From Mycolicibacterium sp. lyk4-40-TYG-92 (GTDB lineage Bacteria > Actinomycetota > Actinomycetes > Mycobacteriales > Mycobacteriaceae), in assembly GCF_030209435.1 (NCBI RefSeq), contig NZ_JARVRX010000011.1:62001-126000 (forward strand): a stretch of 64,000 nt of DNA, in the 5' to 3' direction. Position 1 is the first letter of the stretch. The number at the start of each line of letters is the position of its first letter. The notes under the pieces were generated by a model. That model saw only the letters and a program-made list of their open reading frames with translations, was not told the origin of the DNA and did not search any database. Position numbers and translations under genes: made by a program. This document shows, piece after piece, positions 39,057 through 46,727 of this stretch.

Positions 39057-39683
39057 ATGGATGCGCCGGATTCTGCAGTGGCCCTGTCGTTTGCGCGGGC
39101 CCGTAGCCCGCAGCAGCGGGAAGACCGCCTGCGTCGTCTGACCGAGGTCACCCGGGCCCTGCTGGCCAACACGCGGGCCAGTGAGCTGACGCTCGGGGAG
39201 ATCGCCGCCGGCGCGGGTTTGGCCAAGTCCGGCGTACTTCGCCACGCCGGTTCGCGAGAGGCGCTGCTGCTCCTGGTGATGTACCACGAGCACCTGGGCT
39301 GGCTCGACGACCTGAATCTGCAACTCACCGACGAACGACGCAGTACGGCAAAGGCTTTGGCGCACACGCTCGCGCAGCGGCCGGTGCTCTGTGACTTGAT
39401 CAGCGCCGCGCCGGTGCTGATGAACCGGCTGACACCCGAAGCCGCCGAGACGGTGCGCACTCAGGCACGCGACGTCGAGGACCGGCTACACGAGACCCTC
39501 AGGCCCCGGCTGGCGCTGGACCGTCAGCACCTGGTGCTGCTGACCGCCGCGACCCACGCCTTCGTCGGCGCGGTGTGGGGTTGGGCGGCAATCGATTCCG
39601 CCGAGCAGCCCGAACCGGGTACCGAACTGGAGAACACCCTCGCCGCGCTGCTGCGGACCTTCATCGCGGGCCTGCAGCAGTGA
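39057..39683 (+). CDS. TetR family regulator
   Basis: A 208-residue TetR protein with helix-turn-helix at about residues 44-66 (LTLGEIAAGAGLAKSGVLRHAGSREALL) and a TetR_C-type ligand domain (MYHEHLGWLDDLNLQLTDERR). It is divergent from the SRPBCC gene and followed by a strong bidirectional terminator. It is probably a local repressor of the SRPBCC protein. Confidence 0.85.
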   Translation: MDAPDSAVALSFARARSPQQREDRLRRLTEVTRALLANTRASELTLGEIAAGAGLAKSGVLRHAGSREALLLLVMYHEHLGWLDDLNLQLTDERRSTAKALAHTLAQRPVLCDLISAAPVLMNRLTPEAAETVRTQARDVEDRLHETLRPRLALDRQHLVLLTAATHAFVGAVWGWAAIDSAEQPEPGTELENTLAALLRTFIAGLQQ

Positions 39684-39686
39684 TTT

Positions 39687-39725
39687 GTGCACGATTTTCC
39701 GCGGCAGGCGCGGAAAATCGTGCAC
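39687..39725. terminator. Bidirectional terminator, 17-bp stem
   Basis: A perfect 17-bp stem, GTGCACGATTTTCCGCG (39687-39703) with its complement at 39709-39725, and a 5-base loop. It sits between the convergent TetR (stop 39683) and aspC (stop 39738) genes and can end both transcripts. Confidence 0.8.
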
Positions 39726-39737
39726 GAATCCCGAGGG

Positions 39738-41021
39738 TTACTGGCGGTAGCTCGCCAGGAAGTTGCCGAGGCGCTCGATCGCGTTGGCCAGGTCGCGGGC
39801 CCACGGTAGCGTCACGATGCGTAGGTGATCCGGTGTGGGCCAATTGAATCCGGTGCCTTGCGTGAGCAGGATCTTCTCCTGCAGCAGCAGGTCGAGCACC
39901 AGCTGCTCGTCGTCCCGAATCTCGTGTACCTCGGGGTCCAGCCGCGGGAACGCGTACAGCGCGCCCGCGGGCTTGACGCAGGAGACGCCGGGAATCTCGT
40001 TCAGCTTGTTCCAGGCGACGTCGCGCTGCTCGAGCAGTCGGCCGCCGGGCAGGATCAGGTCCTCGATGCTCTGGTGTCCGCCGAGCGCCACCTGAATGGC
40101 ATGCTGCGCAGGCACATTCGGGCACAGCCGCATGTTGGACAGCAGACTGATGCCCTCCAGGAAGCTGGACGCATGTTCCTTGGGGCCGGTGATGGCCAGC
40201 CAGCCGGAGCGGTAGCCGGCCACGCGGTACGCCTTGGACAGGCCGTTGAACGTCAGGCACAGCATGTCGGGCGCCACCGACGCCATCGGGATGTGCTTGG
40301 CGTCGTCATAGAGGATCTTGTCGTAGATCTCGTCGGCCAGCAGCAGCAGCTGGTGCTTGCGCGCCAGGTTCGCGATGGACTCCAGCGTCTCGCGGCTGTA
40401 CACCGCGCCGGTGGGGTTGTTCGGGTTGATCACGACGATCGCCTTGGTGCGGTCGGTGATCTTCGACTCCAGGTCGGCGATATCGGGGTTCCAGCCCTGC
40501 GTCTCGTCGCACAGGTAGTGCACCGGGGTGCCACCGGCCAGCGCCGTCGACGCCGTCCACAGCGGGTAGTCCGGGGCCGGGATCAGCACCTGGTCGCCGT
40601 TGTCGAGCAGCGCCTGCAGCGTCATGGTGATGAGCTCGGAGACGCCGTTGCCCAGGAAGACGTCGTCGACGTCGAACCGGGGGAAGCCCTCGACCAGCTC
40701 GTAGCGGGTGACCACCGCGCGGCGCGCGGACACGATGCCCTTGGAGTCGGAGTAGCCCTGGGCGTGGGGGAGGGCGGCGATCATGTCGCGCATGATCACG
40801 TCCGGCGCCTCGAAGCCGAACGGCGCCGGGTTACCGATGTTGAGCTTGAGGATCCGGTGACCCTCGGCCTCGAGCCGGGAGGCCTGCTCATGTACCGGGC
40901 CACGGATCTCGTAGAGGACGTCCTGCAGCTTGGTCGACTGCGCAAACGTCCGCTGATTGCGAGGGTGGCCGCTATGCCATGTGCGGTCAGCGGGTACCTG
41001 GTGGGTGGTCACGGGTTCCAT
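39738..41021 (-). CDS. aspC: PLP-dependent aspartate-type aminotransferase
   Basis: A 427-residue fold-type I aminotransferase matching the Rv0337c position and sequence style: VLYEIRGPVHEQASRLEAEGH, FLGNGVSELI, APDYPLWTAS, NPNNPTGAVYS, DEIYDKILYD and the PLP lysine in LTFNGLSKAYRVAGYRSGW. It transfers amino groups between aspartate/alanine-type donors and 2-oxo acids. It is read in the same direction as the Fe-S oxidoreductase gene upstream but is separated from it by a strong hairpin. Confidence 0.92.
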   Translation of the reverse strand: MEPVTTHQVPADRTWHSGHPRNQRTFAQSTKLQDVLYEIRGPVHEQASRLEAEGHRILKLNIGNPAPFGFEAPDVIMRDMIAALPHAQGYSDSKGIVSARRAVVTRYELVEGFPRFDVDDVFLGNGVSELITMTLQALLDNGDQVLIPAPDYPLWTASTALAGGTPVHYLCDETQGWNPDIADLESKITDRTKAIVVINPNNPTGAVYSRETLESIANLARKHQLLLLADEIYDKILYDDAKHIPMASVAPDMLCLTFNGLSKAYRVAGYRSGWLAITGPKEHASSFLEGISLLSNMRLCPNVPAQHAIQVALGGHQSIEDLILPGGRLLEQRDVAWNKLNEIPGVSCVKPAGALYAFPRLDPEVHEIRDDEQLVLDLLLQEKILLTQGTGFNWPTPDHLRIVTLPWARDLANAIERLGNFLASYRQ

Positions 41022-41074
41022 GCTCTCATCGGTGTCGAATTCTTTTGCCCATCTGCGATCAGGGCCACATATGC

Positions 41075-41121
41075 CAATGGCCAGCTACGACGTCCTGGCG
41101 GCGGGTCGTAGCTGGCCATTG
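41075..41121 (-). terminator. Terminator after the Fe-S oxidoreductase gene
   Basis: A perfect 17-bp stem CAATGGCCAGCTACGAC (41075-41091) pairs with 41105-41121 across a 13-base loop, 15 bases past the oxidoreductase stop codon and upstream of aspC. It should give aspC its own expression unit. Confidence 0.75.
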
Positions 41122-41135
41122 CGGTGTACTTCGCG

Positions 41136-44021
41136 TTACCGCTTACCGGGGCGCTTCGCACCCGGACGCAGGCCCAGTCCGACGACCGGCGGTTCCGGCT
41201 TGGCCTCTTCCGCCGGGGCGGCAGGTGCCTCGGCGGCGGGTGCCTCGGCGGCCGGAGCCTCCGCAGCTGGAGCCTCTGCAGCCGGAGCGGCGGGGGCGGC
41301 CGGAGCCGCGGCCTTCTTGGCACCGGGGCGACGCGCGCCGGCAGCCAGACCCAGACCCTTCACCGGAGCCGCGGGAGCGGCCGGTGCCGCGGGAGCCTCG
41401 GCAGCAGGAGCGGCCTCGGCCGCCGGGGCCGGGGCCGCAGCCGGAGCCGCAGCCTTCTTGGCACCGGGACGCTTGGCGCCCGCAGCCAGACCCAGACCCT
41501 TGGCCGGAGCGGCGGCAGCCGGAGCCTCAGCAGCGGGAGCAGCCTCGGCCGCCGGAGCGGCAGCGGCGGGAGCCGCAGCCTTCTTGGCACCGGGACGCTT
41601 GGCGGCCATGCCCAGACCGGTGACCGGCTTGGCGGCGGCCGGAGCCGCAGCGGCAGGGGCCTCGGCGGCCGGAGCAGCCGGAGCTGCCGGGGCGGCCTCA
41701 GCGGCCGGAGCCGGCGCAGGCTTGGGGGCCTCCTTGGCCTTCTTCTCCGCGAGCGCCGCGGAAGCCTTTGCCGCCGTGCCCTTTTCGGGCAGCGTCACCT
41801 TGCTGGTATCGAGCGAGTTCAGCAGCAGCTGAGCGACGTCGAGCACCTCGGTCTTCTCGATGCTGCGGGTGGCGGCCACGTCGTCGACGCCGTCGCTCAT
41901 CATCACGCGGCAGAACGGGCAGCCGGTCGCGATGGCCGAGGCGCCGGTGTCGACGGCCTCTTCGGCGCGCTCGGTGTTGATGCGCTTGCCGATGTGCTCT
42001 TCCATCCACATGCGGGCACCACCGGCACCACAGCACAGGCCGCGGTCGGCGTGGCGGGGCATCTCGGTGAGCTTCGCGCCGGCAGCGCCGACCAGCTCAC
42101 GCGGGGCCTCGTACTCCTTGTTGTGGCGACCGAGGAAGCAGGGGTCGTGGTAGGTGACCTCTTGGCTCGCCGACGACACCGGGATCAGCTTCTTGTCCCG
42201 CACCAGGCGGTTCAGCAGCTGCGTGTGGTGCACGACGGTGTAGTTGGCGCCCAGCTGCGGGTACTCGCGGCCGATGGTGTTGAAGCAGTGCGGGCAGGTG
42301 ACGACGATCTTGCGCTTGTCGGGGTCGACGCCCTCGAACAGCTCGTTGATGGTCTCGACGTTCTGCGCGGCGAGCTGCTGGAACAGGAACTCGTTGCCGG
42401 CGCGGCGGGCCGAGTCACCGGTGCAGGTCTCGCCGGTGCCCAGCACCAGGAACTTCACGCCCGCGGTGGCGAGCAGCTCGGCGACGGCCTTGGTGGTCTT
42501 CTTGGCGCGGTCCTCGTAGGCGCCGGCGCAGCCGACCCAGAAGAGGTACTCGAAGCCGTCGAAGCTCTCGACGTCCTGGCCGTAGACCGGGATGTCGAAG
42601 TCGAGCTCGTCGATCCAGGTGGTGCGCTCCTTGGCGTTCTGGCCCCAGGGGTTGCCCTTGAGTTCCAGGTTCTTGAACAGCACGCCCAGCTCACCGGGGA
42701 ACTCGGACTCGACCATGACCTGGTAGCGGCGCATGTCGACGATGTGGTCGATGTGCTCGATGTCCACCGGGCACTGCTCGACGCAGGCACCACAGTTGGT
42801 GCAGGACCACAGCACGTCGGGGTCGATGACGCCGCCCTGCTCGGCGGTGCCGACGAGCGGGCGCAGCGCCTGCGCGGGGCCGGAGCCCTCGATGCGGGCG
42901 AAGCCGTCCTCGGGAACGCCGTGGCCGTGCAGGCTGTTGCCCAGCTCGGCGAAGTCGACCGCACCCTCTTCGGGCATCGGCTTGCCCTCGATGATGTAGG
43001 GCGCCTTGGCGAACAGGTGGTCGCGCAGGTTCATGATGACGAGCTTGGGGGACAACGGCTTTCCAGTGTTCCACGCCGGGCACTGCGACTGGCAGCGACC
43101 GCACTCGGTACAGGTGGAGAAGTCGAGGTTGGCCTTCCAGGTGAAGTCCTCGATCTTGCCGCGGCCGAACACCGCGTCCTCGGCGGGATCGTCGAAGTCG
43201 ATCGGTTCGCCCTTGTACTCCATCGGCAGCAGCGGGCCGAGGCCGTCGGGCAGCCGCTTGAAGGTGACGTTGATCGGGGCCAGGCCGATGTGCAGGTGCT
43301 TGGAGTGCAGCACGATCAGCAGGAAGACCAGCATGACGCCGATGTGCGACAGCAGCGCGATGGTCTCGATCCAGACGTTGGCGGTGTGGCCCAGCGGAGC
43401 CAGCAGCGCGGCCATGCCGTCGGAGAAGAAGGCGCCGTTCTGGTACGGGAAGTGCTCACCGAGAACGTTGACGGCGGCACCGCGGAAGATCGCGTAGGTC
43501 AGGATGACCAGGAAGATCATGATGAGGATCTCCCACGCGCCACCGTTGTGCGATCCGTAGAACCGGGACTCACGTCCGATGTTGTCGGGGTTCTTGGTCA
43601 GACGGATGATCGCGAAGACGATGATGCCGGCCAGCACGGCCAGGGCGAAGAAGTCCTGCAGGAAGCCCAGGACGGCCCAGTGTCCGACGAACGGGATGGC
43701 GAACTTCGGATCGAACAGGACGCCATAGGCTTCCAGGTAGACCGATGCGAGGACGAAGAAGCCCCACATGGTGAAGAAGTGCGCGATACCGGGGATCGAC
43801 CACTTGAGCAGCTTCGACTGCGCGAAGACTTCCTTGTTCTGGTTCAGGAAGCGGCGGACCAGATCGTCCTTGCGCCCACGTTCGTCGCCGAGCTTCTGCC
43901 CGGAGCTGATCAGCTTGGTCAGCCACAGGACGCGCTTGGCGGCGAACCCCAGGACGATGACCGTTGCCAACAGCCCGATGACCAGTCTGGCCACGTCGAG
44001 CGTGTGTTCGAGATTCTCCAC
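41136..44021 (-). CDS. Membrane-bound Fe-S oxidoreductase (HdrD/GlpC type) with repeat tail
   Basis: A 961-residue Rv0338c-type protein. The N-terminal 250 residues contain about five membrane helices of the NarI/HdrE-like kind. Two [4Fe-4S] motifs follow near residues 304 and 406 (CTECGRCQSQCP, CTNCGACVEQCP), then two CCG domains (FWVGCAGAYED..CPHCFNTI and HDPCFLGRHN..RGLCCGAGGARMW). It probably passes electrons between a cytoplasmic donor and the quinone pool. The last ~220 residues are Ala/Pro-rich with four GLG-x-(A)-RPGAKK-like units, absent from the core enzyme fold. GTG start 44021 has GGGAGAGG upstream. Confidence 0.88.
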   Translation of the reverse strand: MENLEHTLDVARLVIGLLATVIVLGFAAKRVLWLTKLISSGQKLGDERGRKDDLVRRFLNQNKEVFAQSKLLKWSIPGIAHFFTMWGFFVLASVYLEAYGVLFDPKFAIPFVGHWAVLGFLQDFFALAVLAGIIVFAIIRLTKNPDNIGRESRFYGSHNGGAWEILIMIFLVILTYAIFRGAAVNVLGEHFPYQNGAFFSDGMAALLAPLGHTANVWIETIALLSHIGVMLVFLLIVLHSKHLHIGLAPINVTFKRLPDGLGPLLPMEYKGEPIDFDDPAEDAVFGRGKIEDFTWKANLDFSTCTECGRCQSQCPAWNTGKPLSPKLVIMNLRDHLFAKAPYIIEGKPMPEEGAVDFAELGNSLHGHGVPEDGFARIEGSGPAQALRPLVGTAEQGGVIDPDVLWSCTNCGACVEQCPVDIEHIDHIVDMRRYQVMVESEFPGELGVLFKNLELKGNPWGQNAKERTTWIDELDFDIPVYGQDVESFDGFEYLFWVGCAGAYEDRAKKTTKAVAELLATAGVKFLVLGTGETCTGDSARRAGNEFLFQQLAAQNVETINELFEGVDPDKRKIVVTCPHCFNTIGREYPQLGANYTVVHHTQLLNRLVRDKKLIPVSSASQEVTYHDPCFLGRHNKEYEAPRELVGAAGAKLTEMPRHADRGLCCGAGGARMWMEEHIGKRINTERAEEAVDTGASAIATGCPFCRVMMSDGVDDVAATRSIEKTEVLDVAQLLLNSLDTSKVTLPEKGTAAKASAALAEKKAKEAPKPAPAPAAEAAPAAPAAPAAEAPAAAAPAAAKPVTGLGMAAKRPGAKKAAAPAAAAPAAEAAPAAEAPAAAAPAKGLGLAAGAKRPGAKKAAAPAAAPAPAAEAAPAAEAPAAPAAPAAPVKGLGLAAGARRPGAKKAAAPAAPAAPAAEAPAAEAPAAEAPAAEAPAAPAEEAKPEPPVVGLGLRPGAKRPGKR

Positions 44022-44052
44022 CGCGCCTCTCCCAGTTATGTAGCTACTAGCC

Positions 44053-44085
44053 GGTAACTTATTGAGGTTACCAACGGGTAACTTA
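44053..44085. promoter_or_regulatory. GGTAACTTA repeats upstream of Fe-S oxidoreductase
   Basis: GGTAACTTA occurs at 44053-44061 and 44077-44085, and GTTACC (44067-44072) pairs with GGTAAC (44077-44082) as a 16-bp palindrome with a 4-base centre. It lies 32-64 bases upstream of the GTG start, where an operator would be expected. The protein that binds is unknown. The remaining 44086-44234 shows nothing clear. Confidence 0.5.
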
Positions 44086-44234
44086 AGCTAGATGCCTGCT
44101 CATAGTCGCATCCTGCGTAGAACGCACGCTAGCAAGGCTGTCCTAACTTGAGCTGCCGCTTTGCGGTCACATCCTTACCCCGATTCGGCCTCGGCCAAGC
44201 GCCGACCGCGGGGCTTCCTTATATATGGGTGGCG

Positions 44235-46727
44235 TCAGGCCTTCTCGACGAGCAGCGCTCGGAGCATCGACAGCATCTCCGACCGCGATTCGGCCCCCAA
44301 CCTGCGGCGAATGCGGGCGACGTGGTGTTCGACGGTCTTCGCTGAGATGAGCAGCCGGGCCCCGATATCGCGGTACGGCATGCCCTGCAGCACCAGTTCG
44401 GCGACCTCGCGTTCGCGGTCGGACAGCCGCGTCCAGGCGGGCGTTGCGGCGGACGTGGCCCGAGCGTCGCCCGAGGCGGGAGGTGGTGTGGTGTTGCGCA
44501 CATCTACGCCCGAAGCGGGCTCACGCGGAATAGCGGGGGCCGCGGGCTCGATGGGATCGGCCGCCGCCTCCAGGGCCGCATCCTGCTTGAGGTCGCGCGC
44601 CAGCTGCAGCATGGCACCGGAGATCCGGCCGTCCGCCGAATGCAGCGCGGCCTGACTGGCCAGGCGCGTGGCATCCCACGTCAGCCCGAAGCGGGCCAGC
44701 CCGCGGGCAGCCGCTGTCACCTCCGCGGCGTCGACGCCGTCGGCCAGCACCCGCAGCCAGGCGCGGCCGGCGGCGCCGAGAGCGGTGGCGTAGGCGCCGT
44801 GCGCGCCCTCGGCCCGGCTGGCGGCGGCCAGGGCCTGCCCGTGTGGGGCGACGGCCTCGGGCGCGTTGGCCAGGATGCCCGCGTGCACGCCGGCCCAGTG
44901 CAATGGCACCGACCACAGCGCCGGATTACCGGCCGCCCGCAGCAGGCCGAACGCCTCGGCCAGCGGCTGGCGCAGCTGGTCGAGCTGCTGCAACCGGGCC
45001 GCCGCGACCCACAACTCGCCGAGCGGCAGCAGTGCGAACAGGTCCAGCGAGTATTCGGCCAGCACTTCCATGGCTGCGTACCAGTGCTTCTGCAGGGCGC
45101 CGGTGTCGCCGCTGCGCCGCGCGACCGCGGTCTGCAGCGCGGTGAACCACAGCGCGTCGCGGCGATGCAGGTCGGCGATCTCCGCCGCACCCAATGCCGG
45201 AACCGCGGAATCGAGTTGGCCGTCGAGCATCCGGATCCAGCCGAGCAGCAGCCGGTGGCGCAGACCGGTGAACCCCGCGTCGCCGTTGCCGGTGCGGATG
45301 GCCCGGCCGATGACGCTGCGCGCGCGGACGGCGTCGCCGCTGTGCAGGGCGACGAGGCTCAGTAGTGCGGCGGGGCTGTCCGGGGCGACGGTGTGCACGC
45401 CGTTGGTGGACCCGAGGGCCTGCGTGAGACGGGCCAGCGCGACGGCGAACGGCTGATCGAGCGTCAGCAGCATGCCCTCGGCCATGCCGCGGGCCGCACG
45501 CGCGGAAGAGGTTGGGGGCATGGAGTTCTCGGCCTGCAGACAGGCCCGGGCCAGTTCCGCGTCGGCGGTGGCGACACCGACCACGGCGCCGGCGGCGGCG
45601 ACGAACGGATCCGGATCCAGGCCGAGCCACCGGAACAGATCCGCGGCGTGCGCGGCCGCGCCGTCATGCATGGCGACGCTGGCCGCGATGCGGACCGCCT
45701 GGGCGCGGACGGCGGGGTCCTCGGCGGCGAGCAGTTCGTCGGCCAGGGTGCCGGCGGTGGTGCAGTCGCCGGTGACGGCGAGGGCGTCGGCGAGGTGGAC
45801 GTCGGCCGGGGCGGTCCCGGCGCGTGCCGCGGCCCGGTACAGGCGCGCGGCCTGTCGGGGCGCGGCGGACGCGGCGCGGTGGATCAGGTCGGCTGCCAGC
45901 ATGTCGTCGACGGTGCCGTGCTCGGCCAGCTTCAGCGCCAATTCGGTTGACAGGGTTGCGGATTCGATCTGCGAGCGCAACAGCCGGCATTCGGTCTCGC
46001 GGTGCCGCGCGGCACCGACCAGCCGGGTCAGGCACCGGTGCAGGGTGTCGATGAACCGGGGGTGCAGCGAGGCGGACAGCAGGCCGCTGGCGCGGGCCCG
46101 GTCCATCAGTACGGCTGCGTCGTCGCCGGGCAGTTGCAGCGCGGCGGCGATGTCGTCGGGCCCGAGTTCGGGACTGAGCGAACACAACAACAACGTGTCG
46201 AGCAGGTGCTCGTCCAGCCGGCGCAGCCGCTCGCTCAACGCGACCGATGCGGCCCGGACCGGATCGGCGCCCGACGCCAGCGCCGCCAGCGCCGAGTACA
46301 CCAGCAGCGGGATGCCGCCGGTGCCGGCGATGAGGGCGGGCACCTGGGTGGCGGGGACGCCGGCGCGCGCCAGCGCCTCGTTGATCTCGCGGGGCGTCAT
46401 CGGCGCCAGCTGAATCGGCGGATGCTGCCGGCTCAGGGTGGTGGTGAGGGCACCCAGCGCACGATCGTGCGCCAACGGCTCGGCGCTGACCACCACGGTG
46501 CGGGCCGGGTCGCCGGCCAGTTCGGTCAGTGCGTCCAGCTCCGCTGGCGACAGCAGCTGGGCGTCGTCGATGACGATGGCCGCGTCCGGTGCCTCACCGG
46601 GCTTGGGTACCCGCGCGAGCATCGTCGTGCCGTTGGCCCGCAACGTCTTTCGGACCGCTTCCAGCGCGGTGGTCTTGCCGCTGCCGATTCCGCCGAGCAC
46701 CAGCGACGTGCCGGCCGCTGCGGTCAT
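44235..46727 (-). CDS. iniR: IniR-type LuxR/AAA transcriptional regulator
   Basis: An 830-residue regulator of the LAL/STAND kind. The N-terminal ATPase has Walker A GGIGSGKTTAL at residues 12-22 and Walker B-like AAIVIDDAQLL. A long TPR-like helical region follows. The C-terminal LuxR helix-turn-helix is SDREREVAELVLQGMPYRDIGARLLISAKTVEHHVARIRRRLG. It corresponds to Rv0339c (IniR), the activator of iniBAC in M. tuberculosis. The ATG overlaps the stop of the Hsp70-like gene (ATGA), so both are co-expressed next to the ini genes. A bound metabolite signal (trehalose-related in M. tuberculosis) is from literature, not visible here. Confidence 0.88.
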   Translation of the reverse strand: MTAAAGTSLVLGGIGSGKTTALEAVRKTLRANGTTMLARVPKPGEAPDAAIVIDDAQLLSPAELDALTELAGDPARTVVVSAEPLAHDRALGALTTTLSRQHPPIQLAPMTPREINEALARAGVPATQVPALIAGTGGIPLLVYSALAALASGADPVRAASVALSERLRRLDEHLLDTLLLCSLSPELGPDDIAAALQLPGDDAAVLMDRARASGLLSASLHPRFIDTLHRCLTRLVGAARHRETECRLLRSQIESATLSTELALKLAEHGTVDDMLAADLIHRAASAAPRQAARLYRAAARAGTAPADVHLADALAVTGDCTTAGTLADELLAAEDPAVRAQAVRIAASVAMHDGAAAHAADLFRWLGLDPDPFVAAAGAVVGVATADAELARACLQAENSMPPTSSARAARGMAEGMLLTLDQPFAVALARLTQALGSTNGVHTVAPDSPAALLSLVALHSGDAVRARSVIGRAIRTGNGDAGFTGLRHRLLLGWIRMLDGQLDSAVPALGAAEIADLHRRDALWFTALQTAVARRSGDTGALQKHWYAAMEVLAEYSLDLFALLPLGELWVAAARLQQLDQLRQPLAEAFGLLRAAGNPALWSVPLHWAGVHAGILANAPEAVAPHGQALAAASRAEGAHGAYATALGAAGRAWLRVLADGVDAAEVTAAARGLARFGLTWDATRLASQAALHSADGRISGAMLQLARDLKQDAALEAAADPIEPAAPAIPREPASGVDVRNTTPPPASGDARATSAATPAWTRLSDREREVAELVLQGMPYRDIGARLLISAKTVEHHVARIRRRLGAESRSEMLSMLRALLVEKA

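Noticed and set aside
41124..44057. 977-codon plus-strand open frame
   Set aside because: It is antisense to the Fe-S oxidoreductase with two ferredoxin motifs and membrane helices. The frame reads Arg/Gly/Val-rich low complexity.
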